A stretch of 22,035 nt of DNA, from the NCBI GenBank assembly GCA_016177385.1, contig JACOVJ010000063.1, positions 1-22,035 of the forward strand, read 5' to 3'. Origin of the DNA: Candidatus Niyogiibacteriota bacterium (lineage in GTDB: Bacteria; Patescibacteriota; Minisyncoccia; HO2-45-28). Under the pieces are notes generated by a model. It saw only the letters and a program-made list of their open reading frames with translations, was not told where the DNA came from and searched no databases. Shown one piece after another: positions 1 through 6,308 of this stretch (position 1 is the first letter of the stretch; the number at the start of each line of letters is the position of its first letter). The translations under genes were made by a program, and so were the position numbers.

Positions 1-132
1 CGCCTGACCAATGCGAGAAGGTTAACGTTGGCGGTGCCGTGAAATTTATTTTGCGGTGCTGACCGGCCGAAGCCCTCGTCAATGTCAGCAATAACTATAA
101 TTGTTCTAAGGTAGCGAAATTCCTTGTCGGGT

Positions 133-861
133 AAGGAAGTTGCCCGCTTTGAAAGCAATTTCAAAGCAAATACTGGCTAATAACGGTGAAGTCCTCGCTG
201 GAGTTTGAACGGCAAGATTCAAGCGATGAAAGCAGGATAATACCGTGGGAATCGTGCGACTGCACGAATCCGTAACGACTGAGGTCGCTATTGTACAGTG
301 GCGACCGAGATGGGTTAAAATAGAGGTGTCCGCGATAAAATCCATCATATGCCAGCTCTCAGCAGAAAAAGAAATGTGTACGATTACATTTCTGGATACG
401 TGGATGGAGAAGGATGTTTTAGTGTTTCGTTCTCGCGCCGAAAAAAGTTCTTGGTTGGATGGGAAACAAAACCGAGCTTTTCCGTGAGTCAGAACGAAGA
501 TCGCGCGGAAATTCTACGCGCAATGAAGCGCATATTCAAATGCGGGTTCTTGCGTCGAGATTTCTCCGATAAAACGCTGAAATATGAAGTGCGAAGTTTG
601 GATGATTTGATATCGAAAATCATCCCGCACTTTGATGCGCACCCACTTCTTTCATCCAAACAGAAAGATTATCGTTTTTTTCGAGAAATTTGCTGCGCCA
701 TGCGTAGAGGCGAGCATCGAAATAAGCAGGGTCTTTCTCGTATCCTCCGCATCGCATTCCGAATGAATCCGAGTGGAAAACGAAGATATACTCAAAAAGA
801 GATTTTCGACACGCTGAGATGAAGATATAGTCTACGCCATTAGAAATAATGGAATCACGTG
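133..861 (+). other. Group I intron at 23S position 1951 (E. coli numbering)
   Basis: The exon reads ...GTCGGGT up to 132 and resumes AAGTTCCGACG at 862. This matches E. coli 23S cut after U1951. The 5' exon ends in U and the intron ends in G, as group I introns require. P1 is visible: 128-132 pairs with GCCCG at 142-146, with the U132-G142 wobble at the splice site. P2 is a perfect 8-bp hairpin (147-154/159-166). P4 is ACGGT/ACCGT. A P6 hairpin lies near 247-270, the P7 5' strand is in CGTAACGACTGA (about 271-282), and the P7 3' strand is in AAGATATAGTC (about 822-832). The extra hairpin between P7 and the presumed P3 strand suggests subgroup IA; I did not find P3 confidently. The endonuclease ORF lies between the two P7 strands, in the P8 region. 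Confidence 0.92.
349..822 (+). CDS. LAGLIDADG homing endonuclease in intron 1, single-motif
   Basis: 157 aa protein encoded inside the first group I intron. It has one clear LAGLIDADG-type motif, YISGYVDGEGCFSVSF (about residues 13-28), in which the DGEG acidic residue is the likely metal ligand. Single-motif enzymes of this family usually act as homodimers, cutting intron-less alleles at the exon junction so that repair copies the intron in. The family may also assist splicing (maturase role), which cannot be judged here. The protein is basic, as expected for DNA binding. ATG at 349 has no Shine-Dalgarno. The TGA stop (820-822) runs into the intron's P7 3' strand, so coding and ribozyme sequence abut. 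The ORF lies in the P8 loop, unlike the ORF of the second intron. Confidence 0.88.
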   Translation: MPALSRKRNVYDYISGYVDGEGCFSVSFSRRKKFLVGWETKPSFSVSQNEDRAEILRAMKRIFKCGFLRRDFSDKTLKYEVRSLDDLISKIIPHFDAHPLLSSKQKDYRFFREICCAMRRGEHRNKQGLSRILRIAFRMNPSGKRRYTQKEIFDTLR

Positions 862-1422
862 AAGTTCCGACGCGCACGAAAGGCGTAACGACTGGAGGAC
901 TGTCTCGGAGAAGTGCCCGGTGAAAATACAATACCGGTGAAGATGCCGGTTACCTGCAGTAAGACGAAAAGACCCCGGAAGCTTTACTGCAACTTGATAT
1001 TGGCTTTACGTTTCCATTGCGTAGCATAGTGGGGAGGCTTTGAAGTTTTGGTTTCGGCCGGAATGGAGCCGCCCGTGAAATACCCATCTATGGAGATGTA
1101 AAATCTAACTTGCGCGGCAAAAACGCGCGGGAACAGTATCTGGTGGGCAGTTTAAGTGGGGCACTTTCCTCCTAAAAAGTAATGGAGGAGTTTATTAAGG
1201 TCGGCTAGGCGCGGATGGAAATCGCGCCGATAGGACAATGCCATATGCCGGCTTAACTGCGAGACGGACATGTCGAGCAGGTGCGAAAGCAGAACATAGT
1301 GATCCGACCCTGGGCATTAGAAGCCGGGGAAGCTCAACGGATAAAAGTTACTCCGGGGATAACAGGCTAGTACCGCCCGAGCGTCCATAGCGACGGCGGT
1401 GTTCGGCACCTCGATGTCGGCT
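862..1422 (+). rRNA. rrl: 23S rRNA middle exon (domain V)
   Basis: Continuous rRNA between the two introns, corresponding roughly to E. coli 1952-2511. It holds much of the peptidyl-transferase region, including the conserved stretch before the second splice site. No insertions or gaps relative to the usual bacterial core are evident by eye. Confidence 0.9.
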
Positions 1423-2261
1423 TAAATACGGGCCGCTTCCTAAGTAATTAGGAATGAAAAAATCAGCTAATAACGGTGAACTCCTACCAAAAGTTCCAGA
1501 TATGATAGGATAATACCGTGGGAAGCTAAGTGATTTTGTTACATCTGTGCACATTACACAGCGACAGCATGAAATTATCGTTGGAACATTGCTCGGCGAT
1601 GGTTGTTTGGAACGCATCGGTAGATTTATACGGCTCAAAATTGGGCATGGTATAAGTCAAAAACAATACTTCTGGTGGAAGTATTATGCGTTGCGGTCTC
1701 TTACATCTAAAACCAGCAAGCCACGAATGATTCGTCAATTCCATAGAGTTACGAAAAAGTATTATGAAAGTTTACATTTCGCAACGAAATCTATTCCCGA
1801 ATTGGAAAAATATTGGGTTCAGTTTTATTCTGATGGCAAGAAAATAATCAATTCTGATATGCAGGAATTGACCCCTTTATCAACCGCAGTTTGGTACATG
1901 GATGATGGCTATAAAAGAAATGATTGTAATGCGTTTCGATTGAGTACAGACGCTTTTAGCGTAAACAATCAAAAACGATTACAACACCTATTGACGAAGA
2001 ATTTTGGAGTCGCAAGCACATTGCACAAAAAGGGTTTTTATTGGAATATCTACATTCCGAATAAACAATCCCAAAGATTTTTGGAAGTGATAAAACCATA
2101 CATCCATAAATCATTAAAATACAAAATTGCTCTAGCCCCGTAACGACTGAAGCCTTCGGGCTGAGATGGAACGTTGATTAAACTTCCATAATACGCTGAT
2201 CTCCCGACTGATGTCGGGATGATGATATAGTCTATACACATAGTAATATGTGAGGAATATG
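1423..2261 (+). other. Group I intron at 23S position 2511 (E. coli numbering)
   Basis: The exon ends GATGTCGGCT at 1422 and resumes CACCTTATCCTGG at 2262, equivalent to a cut after E. coli U2511, close to the peptidyl-transferase centre. The intron ends in G. P1 is visible: 1418-1422 pairs with GGCCG at 1431-1435 with a U1422-G1431 wobble. P2 is a perfect 7-bp hairpin (1437-1443/1448-1454). P3 can form between AATCAGC (about 1460) and GTTGATT (about 2174). The P4 strands ACGGT/ACCGT and the P7 elements (CGTAACGACTGA and GATATAGTC) match intron 1 closely, so the two ribozymes are related. The ORF interrupts P6 (GCTA near 1525, TAGC near 2133), not P8 as in intron 1. Confidence 0.92.
1547..2143 (+). 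CDS. LAGLIDADG homing endonuclease in intron 2, double-motif
   Basis: 198 aa protein with two motifs, IIVGTLLGDGCL (about residues 10-21) and STAVWYMDDGYKR (about 112-124). This is the pattern of the LAGLIDADG_2 family, whose members act as monomers. It should cut the intron-less 23S allele at the 2511 site and drive intron homing. The start is given as GTG at 1547, with no Shine-Dalgarno; a slightly different start is possible. The TAA stop (2141-2143) lies inside the conserved P7 5' strand, so the end of the gene doubles as ribozyme core. Base composition is AT-richer than the surrounding chromosome, consistent with a mobile origin. The ORF is full length with no visible damage, so the element may still be active. 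Confidence 0.9.
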   Translation: MHITQRQHEIIVGTLLGDGCLERIGRFIRLKIGHGISQKQYFWWKYYALRSLTSKTSKPRMIRQFHRVTKKYYESLHFATKSIPELEKYWVQFYSDGKKIINSDMQELTPLSTAVWYMDDGYKRNDCNAFRLSTDAFSVNNQKRLQHLLTKNFGVASTLHKKGFYWNIYIPNKQSQRFLEVIKPYIHKSLKYKIALAP

Positions 2262-2630
<369 letters not shown>

Positions 2631-2705
2631 CCGATGTTTCGACGTCTTTTATCCGCAAAAATTTTGCTATGCAAAATTTCGGCGGATTTATCTGCTCTAT
2701 GATCT

Positions 2706-2743
2706 GCGATTCCGAAAATTTATTAATGAATTTTCGGAATCGC
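2706..2743 (+). other. Perfect 15-bp hairpin in the 23S-5S spacer
   Basis: Arms 2706-2720 and 2729-2743 pair perfectly around an 8-nt loop (TATTAATG). A shorter hairpin with AAATTTTGC/GCAAAATTT arms lies just upstream (about 2660-2683). There is no U-tract, so these are more likely rRNA processing or spacing structures than terminators. Confidence 0.7.
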
Positions 2744-2760
2744 AATAAGCAATTAAATCT

Positions 2761-2799
2761 CCGGTTCTGGTGGCTTGAGGGGGTGGAACTACCTCTTCC
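2761..2799 (+). pseudogene. 5' half of a second, split 5S rRNA
   Basis: This stretch reads like the start of a typical bacterial 5S: a helix I strand CTGGTGGC (2767-2774), a helix II strand TTGAG (2775-2779), then TGGAACTACCTCTT (2784-2797), which is identical to 2952-2965 of the intact 5S. It then diverges into a hairpin (2800-2808/2820-2828, with inner GAGC/GCTC). The matching 3' half lies downstream at 3074-3201, beyond the complete 5S gene. The two halves can still pair: 2761-2774 with 3188-3201 (13 bp and one T-T mismatch) and 2775-2779 with 3090-3094. Whether the RNA has any function is unknown. Confidence 0.55.
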
Positions 2800-2893
2800 T
2801 CCCGCACCAGAGCAAGCTCGGTGCGGGATTGCGATTTGCAGCCGCTCTCCGTCAACCGACGGATCGCGGGCAAATCGGGAACATTCCGACTCG

Positions 2894-3073
2894 CCCCGTA
2901 CTGAAAATTTGAAAATGAAATTGGGTGTTTGGTCTCGGTGACTCGTCGCCATGGAACTACCTCTTTCCATTCCGAACAGAGTCGTAAAACGTGGTAGAGC
3001 CGATGATACTCGCAAGGGGACAGTAGGTAGTCGCCGAGACCAAGTTCCTAATTTCAAATTTTCTAGTGCGGGG
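2894..3073 (+). repeat. Inverted repeat enclosing the intact 5S gene
   Basis: CCCCGTACT then GAAAATTTGAAA (2894-2914) is complementary to TTTCAAATTTTC then TAGTGCGGGG (3052-3073), with one bulged base and one G-T pair. It resembles the double-stranded precursor stems cut by RNase III around rRNAs. The outermost GTGCGGG (3066-3072) is also complementary to CCCGCAC at 2801-2807, so an alternative longer-range pairing is possible. Confidence 0.65.
2928..3044 (+). rRNA. rrf: 5S rRNA, intact
   Basis: A complete 5S rRNA of about 117 nt. Helix I is TTGGTCTCGG (2929-2938) with CCGAGACCAA (3034-3043), perfect, plus a U2928-G3044 wobble. The loop C region CATTCCGAACAGAG (about 2969-2982), the helix IV region GCCGATGATACT (about 3000-3011) and the final AGTAGGTAG match bacterial consensus. 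The gene is framed by a long inverted repeat (2894-2914 with 3052-3073, about 21 bp with one extra base and one T-G pair) that could act as a precursor-processing stem. The 5S component binds L5, L18 and L25 in the large subunit. This copy sits between the halves of a second 5S-like sequence. Confidence 0.88.
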
Positions 3074-3201
3074 ACAGAGTCGTAAAACGCTCAACTGCCG
3101 ATGATACTCGCAAGGGGGCGAGAAACGCAGTGCGTTTCGAGCCGGCCGAAGGCCGTGGCTCTGCGCCGTATAAGCGCAGAGGTGGCAGCCGCCAGTACCG
3201 G
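3074..3201 (+). pseudogene. 3' half of the split 5S rRNA
   Basis: Bases 3074-3117 repeat the 5S segment 2976-3019 with the same length and 38 of 44 identities. Nearly all differences fall in one 8-nt block corresponding to the helix II 3' strand, where this copy carries CTCAA, complementary to TTGAG of the upstream half (2775-2779). That pattern suggests coevolution within the split molecule rather than random decay. Around 3118-3178 there are extra hairpins not normal for 5S (GAAACGC/GCGTTTC, CGGCC/GGCCG, TCTGCGC/GCGCAGA). The segment then ends AGGTGGCAGCCGCCAG, like the end of a 5S, pairing with the start of the upstream half. Confidence 0.55.
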
Positions 3202-3298
3202 GGATTGAATTTAGGACGCGCGGGTGTTTGACATTGGGACGCGCTTATGCTTTTCTTAATTGGGTTGGTAAATTGAAAAACTTTCGAGGAGAGAATAT

Positions 3299-3508
3299 AT
3301 GGCGTACATGGTTGGCGGCGTTGCGATGATTTTGCTCGTGTTGTTTCTTGTATCTCGACAGAAACGATGCGATGAGTGTTCGCAACCGATTTGGTTTTGG
3401 CAGCCGCGCGAAAGATATAACAATCTTTTTGATCCCACCAGATATCGTCATTATCATGATTCGTGTGATCGTCGGAGACATACGATTGTTGGCGCTACCA
3501 TGACATGA
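3299..3508 (+). CDS. Small single-pass membrane protein with CxxC motif
   Basis: 69 aa. ATG at 3299 is preceded by GAGGAGAG about 8 bases upstream, one of the few good Shine-Dalgarno sequences in this window, which supports it as a real gene. Residues about 3-19 form one hydrophobic segment, followed by KRCDEC (C24, C27) and a later YHDSC, together a possible Cys/His zinc knuckle on the C-terminal side. I do not recognise a family. It lies alone between the 5S region and tRNA-Cys; a TTGACA at 3228-3233 could be a -35 element but I see no convincing -10 at the right distance. It could be a lineage-specific protein; function unknown. Confidence 0.55.
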   Translation: MAYMVGGVAMILLVLFLVSRQKRCDECSQPIWFWQPRERYNNLFDPTRYRHYHDSCDRRRHTIVGATMT

Positions 3509-3527
3509 ATTGAAGGCGGGACTTTTT

Positions 3528-3599
3528 GCGCTTGTAGCCAAGCGGCTAAGGCAGAGGCCTGCAAAGCTTCCATCGTCGGTTCGAGTCCGGCCGAGCGCT
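3528..3599 (+). tRNA. tRNA-Cys (GCA)
   Basis: 72-nt cloverleaf. The acceptor GCGCTTG (3528-3534) pairs with CGAGCGC (3592-3598), with one G-T. The discriminator base is T3599, as is characteristic of tRNA-Cys. The anticodon loop CTGCAAA gives GCA. The T arm is GTCGG-TTCGAGT-CCGGC. No CCA is encoded; the sequence continues TTTC, so CCA must be added by nucleotidyltransferase. Confidence 0.95.
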
Positions 3600-3603
3600 T
3601 TCT

Positions 3604-3690
3604 TGGCGGCAGACGGCTTCCCCGCCTACGGGCGCGAGTCGAAGCGGCGGGTTCCCCTCCTTTCCCAGCCGCGCGGGCCGCCTGCCGCCA
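3604..3690. repeat. GC-rich inverted-repeat element between tRNA-Cys and the ncRNA promoter
   Basis: TGGCGGCAG (3604-3612) and CTGCCGCCA (3682-3690) are perfect 9-bp inverted ends of an 87-bp GC-rich block with further internal self-complementarity. It is tRNA-sized but has no T-loop or anticodon arm, so it is not a tRNA. There is no U-tract. It may be a small palindromic mobile element or a tRNA 3' processing/stability structure. Confidence 0.45.
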
Positions 3691-3694
3691 CCCC

Positions 3695-3723
3695 TTGACA
3701 GGATTTAAGGGGTTTGTTATACT
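3695..3723 (+). promoter_or_regulatory. Strong sigma-70 type promoter of the structured ncRNA
   Basis: TTGACA (3695-3700), 17-bp spacer, TATACT (3718-3723). Predicted start is near 3730, just before the first hairpin of the RNA. Confidence 0.85.
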
Positions 3724-3990
3724 CCTTTTCAGAGTGGCCGTAGCGAGTACGTAGCCGGTGCGGCTCCGTCTTCTCGGCAGCCCTGCGGCCACTCAACTTT
3801 TTCGTAGTTCTTTCACCAAACGAATCGGCGGGGATCCGGTCAGACGCGGCCCCACGGAAGTCACGAGATGGGCCTCAACGCCTGAATCTCCGCCGACCCT
3901 TCACACATTGCTTCTTTGCAAGCGCGAGGCGCGCGCGTCCTGTCCCCGAGCTGGGTATGCTACTCGACGCCTTTGGTGCATACAGGGAGG

Positions 3991-4050
3991 GGTGTAAGCC
4001 GGTCGTCGGGATACCCTAGGAACGCCCGAGTGAGCTGGCACAGTGCAAAA
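3991..4050 (+). repeat. RNA module, copy 1
   Basis: First copy of the 60-nt module inside the unassigned RNA. It contains GGGATACCCTAGGAA (4008-4022) within TCGGG/CCCGA and GCCGGT/GCTGGC helices. The 5' neighbour is the GTATGC/GCATAC hairpin. Confidence 0.8.
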
Positions 4051-4142
4051 TTTAGTTCTTTGCAGCGAGAGGCACTCGCTTTTCGGCCGTCAAGCTGTAC
4101 CGGGTACACTAGCCAGTTGCTTCAAGGCGGGTACAGGTCCGC

Positions 4143-4200
4143 GGTGTAGTCGGTCCTTGGGATACCCTAGGAAAGCCCTCGAGAGCCGGCACGATGCAAA
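4143..4200 (+). repeat. RNA module, copy 2
   Basis: Second copy, about 151 nt after the first, with the same 15-mer (4159-4173) inside a GTCGGT/GCCGGC helix. It also follows a hairpin (CTGTACC/GGTACAG), so the whole hairpin-plus-module unit is duplicated. The terminator stem begins 4 nt after it. Confidence 0.8.
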
Positions 4201-4203
4201 GTC

Positions 4204-4241
4204 GCCCCGTTATCCTTTTGGATAGCGGGGCTTTTTCTTTT
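4204..4241 (+). terminator. Intrinsic terminator of the ncRNA
   Basis: 12-bp stem (4204-4215/4220-4231, one T-G pair), TTTT loop, followed by TTTTTCTTTT (4232-4241). Confidence 0.93.
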
Positions 4242-4251
4242 CTATTATAGT

Positions 4252-5019
4252 GTGAGCATGACGATTTTTCCGTGGAGAGCGCGCCGGCAGCTTATCGTGT
4301 TCGGGATTTTGATCGCGACCGGTGCGGCCGTCATTGTGTATCTCGCGTTTCTTGCGGTCCCCGAAGCGACCTGTTTTGACAACCGGCAAAACCAAAACGA
4401 GACCGGCGTAGATTGCGGCGGGCCGTGTACGCCGTGCCTCGAAAATTTATCCCAGCCCGTTGTGCTGTGGGCGCGCTTTTTCCAACTGGGAGCGGGCGTG
4501 TACGAAGCCGCCGCATTCATTGAGAACATCTATAATTTCGCTGCGGCCGACCGCGCGTTTTATCTGGTCAAACTGTATGATGCGAACAACATTTTGATCG
4601 CCCAGCGTACGGGCGAAACCTACATCAATCCAGCCGAACGATTTTTAGTCCTTGAGCCCGGACTTTTTACGGGCGAGCGCGCGCCCGCGCGGGTTTCCAT
4701 TGAATTTGAGCCGGTCCGGTGGCGGTATGCGGATTATACGAAACCGAACATTCTCGTCGTGCGTCGCGATTTCGCGCTCCTTCCGAGCCCGCGGCTGGAG
4801 GTGACCGTTCGCAATGCGGGTTCATCAGGCCGCGGAGATCTTCAGGCATCCGCGATCCTCGTGGACTCCTCCGGTAATGCGTATGCCGCGAGTCAGACCG
4901 TCATAGATGAATTGCGTGCGGGGACGGAGCGAATAGTGTCTTTTTCATGGCCCGCAGGAATCGTGACCGGGGAACCCTCCGCCATTGACGTGCTTGTCCG
5001 GACTCCTGCGCCCCGCTAG
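4252..5019 (+). CDS. Membrane-anchored extracytoplasmic protein with Cys-rich motif
   Basis: 255 aa from GTG 4252, or 253 aa from ATG 4258; neither has a Shine-Dalgarno. A -10-like TATTAT at 4243-4248 would give a leaderless transcript starting near the ATG. After a basic N-terminus (RARRQ), residues about 13-36 form one transmembrane anchor. A cysteine motif follows at C41, C55, C59 and C62, with QNxNETGVDCGGPCxPC spacing. Similar segments occur in extracellular bacterial and archaeal proteins and probably form disulphides. The remaining 190 residues are predicted beta-rich, without a domain I recognise, suggesting an Ig-like exposed domain. It ends 11 bp before the rodA/ftsW-type gene and is probably co-transcribed with it, which hints at a cell-envelope role. 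Function unknown. Confidence 0.8.
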   Translation: MSMTIFPWRARRQLIVFGILIATGAAVIVYLAFLAVPEATCFDNRQNQNETGVDCGGPCTPCLENLSQPVVLWARFFQLGAGVYEAAAFIENIYNFAAADRAFYLVKLYDANNILIAQRTGETYINPAERFLVLEPGLFTGERAPARVSIEFEPVRWRYADYTKPNILVVRRDFALLPSPRLEVTVRNAGSSGRGDLQASAILVDSSGNAYAASQTVIDELRAGTERIVSFSWPAGIVTGEPSAIDVLVRTPAPR

Positions 5020-5030
5020 GGTAGGAACAT

Positions 5031-6122
5031 ATGCGCGCTCTCCTTGGGCGGATCGACTGGATCCTCTTTGCGTCGCTCGTCCCGCTGTTGTTCGCGGGAC
5101 TTATCACTATGAAGTCCTTTGGCGGGGGAGACGATTATTTTTTCTGGCGCCAACTTGCCTGGATCGCGGCGTCAGTCGCCGTATTTTTCGGATTATCGTG
5201 GTCCGATCCCGCGCTCCTGCGTTCCCGGTCCACGCTCATCGGGATGTACGGCGCGGGTCTCGCCGCATTGTTTCTTCTTTTCATGACGGCCGATCCGATC
5301 CGGGGGGCTTCGAGCTGGTTTCGGATCGGAGCACTGTCGCTTGAACCCGTGGAACCCATGAAGATCATTTTGGCGCTCATCCTTGCAAAATATTTTTCGC
5401 GCCGCCACATCGAGATCGCGAACATCCGCCACATCATCGTATCGGGGTTGTATGTGCTTTTGCCGCTCATCCTTGTTTTCATTCAGCCCGACCTCGGATC
5501 GGCGCTGATCCTTATTGCATTATGGCTGGCAACCGTGCTTGCGTCCGGCATCTCAAAAAAACATTTCTTCGCGCTTGGCATCTTGGCGGTCGCGGTCGCG
5601 GTCATCGGATGGTTCTTTGTCCTCGAGCCCTATCAGAGAACGCGCATTTATTCGTTCCTCGATCCGTACCTCGATCCGCGCGGCGGCGGATACCACACGA
5701 TTCAGGCACAGATCGCCGTGGGCGCGGGCAGTTTTTGGGGGCGTGGGATCGGCTACGGGAGCCAATCGCGTCTTGAATTTTTACCGGAGCCCGAGACCGA
5801 TTTTATGTTTGCGGCATTTGCCGAGGAATGGGGCTTTGTGGGGTCGTTCCTGCTCCTGATCTTTTTCGGGATCGCCGTATGGCGGATCTTGCGCGTCGGA
5901 GTGATGGGCGAGGGGAATTTTGAACGTCTTTTCGCGATCGGCTTTGCGAGCACCATTATTGCGCAGTTTTTCATTCATGTCGGCATGAATGTGGGGCTTC
6001 TGCCCATCACGGGCCTGCCGCTCCCGTTCGTCAGTTACGGCGGCTCATCGCTCATTACGCTTTTTGCGGGCCTCGGAATCCTCAATTCGCTGTCCAAGCG
6101 GCCGCTCTACGAGCGGGAATAG
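5031..6122 (+). CDS. rodA: SEDS-family peptidoglycan glycosyltransferase, RodA/FtsW type
   Basis: 363 aa polytopic membrane protein, about ten hydrophobic segments, length normal for the family. SEDS proteins polymerise lipid II into glycan strands together with a class B penicillin-binding protein. Family motifs are present: RGASSWF (91-97) with the conserved Trp, QPDLGSALI (152-160), FLDPYLDP (209-216), GRGIGYGSQS (237-246), FLPEPETDFMFAAFAEE (250-266) whose Asp257 matches the essential extracellular-loop Asp, and GLLPITGLPLPFVSYGGSS (322-340). FLPExxTDF and overall size fit RodA (elongation) better than FtsW (division), but the split is hard to make by eye. The usual QPSE motif reads EPVEP here. 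ATG 5031 follows a weak AGGGTAGGA. No penicillin-binding partner is in the window. Confidence 0.9.
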   Translation: MRALLGRIDWILFASLVPLLFAGLITMKSFGGGDDYFFWRQLAWIAASVAVFFGLSWSDPALLRSRSTLIGMYGAGLAALFLLFMTADPIRGASSWFRIGALSLEPVEPMKIILALILAKYFSRRHIEIANIRHIIVSGLYVLLPLILVFIQPDLGSALILIALWLATVLASGISKKHFFALGILAVAVAVIGWFFVLEPYQRTRIYSFLDPYLDPRGGGYHTIQAQIAVGAGSFWGRGIGYGSQSRLEFLPEPETDFMFAAFAEEWGFVGSFLLLIFFGIAVWRILRVGVMGEGNFERLFAIGFASTIIAQFFIHVGMNVGLLPITGLPLPFVSYGGSSLITLFAGLGILNSLSKRPLYERE

Positions 6123-6148
6123 TCCTCACTTATTCACACCTCTAACGC

Positions 6149-6176
6149 TTGACAAGAAAAAGGAGGCGAGTATACT
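6149..6176 (+). promoter_or_regulatory. Promoter of rpoBC
   Basis: TTGACA (6149-6154), 16-bp spacer, TATACT (6171-6176). The transcript would carry a leader of about 125 nt before the rpoB ATG. That leader is AT-rich, has CCCC (6230-6233) and GGGG (6252-6255) that could close a weak stem followed by a T-rich run, and an AACGTT/AACGT inverted repeat near 6280-6298. There is no Shine-Dalgarno in front of rpoB. Confidence 0.88.
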
Positions 6177-6308
6177 AAACTATTAGGTGCAGTATCGCCC
6201 TAGCCATTAAGAAAGTAACCAATTAGAAGCCCCGATTAAAGAGGGATATTAGGGGTATTTTTGTACTTTTGTATTTTTTAACGTTTACTTTATTAACGTC
6301 TATTTTTT

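Larger units (their letters stand above)
3730..4241 (+). ncRNA. Structured ~510-nt RNA of unknown class with two copies of a 60-nt module
   Basis: A strong promoter in front and an intrinsic terminator behind delimit a transcript without a convincing ORF. Visible helices: 3732-3743/3783-3794 (12 bp), 3825-3835/3886-3896 (11 bp), 3955-3960/3978-3983, 4064-4069/4075-4080 (AGCGAG/CTCGCT) and 4095-4101/4130-4136 (7 bp). A module occurs twice, at 3991-4050 and 4143-4200. Each copy begins GGTGTA, contains the identical 15-mer GGGATACCCTAGGAA (4008-4022, 4159-4173) and ends GGCAC..TGCAAA. In each, the 15-mer sits inside an equivalent helix (GCCGGT/GCTGGC and GTCGGT/GCCGGC), and the base changes between copies keep the pairing. 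It lacks the landmark sequences of RNase P RNA, tmRNA, SRP RNA and the riboswitch classes I know. It may be a free-standing RNA or a tandem-aptamer leader for the next gene. Confidence 0.75.

Noticed and set aside
3228..3256. TTGACA as promoter of the 69-aa membrane protein
   Set aside because: The -35 is good, but the nearest -10-like TATGCT is only 12 bp away and the sequence at 17 bp is TTTTCT, so I left it unannotated.
3510..4225. Short open frames across tRNA-Cys and the structured RNA
   Set aside because: They overlap RNA structure, differ in frame and have no ribosome binding sites or recognisable motifs.
3730..4241. RNase P RNA, tmRNA, SRP RNA or 6S RNA
   Set aside because: The P4 and GAAAGTCC-type RNase P signatures, the tRNA-like ends and tag frame of tmRNA, the SRP GNAR-loop domain and a 6S-type single long stem were all looked for and not found.
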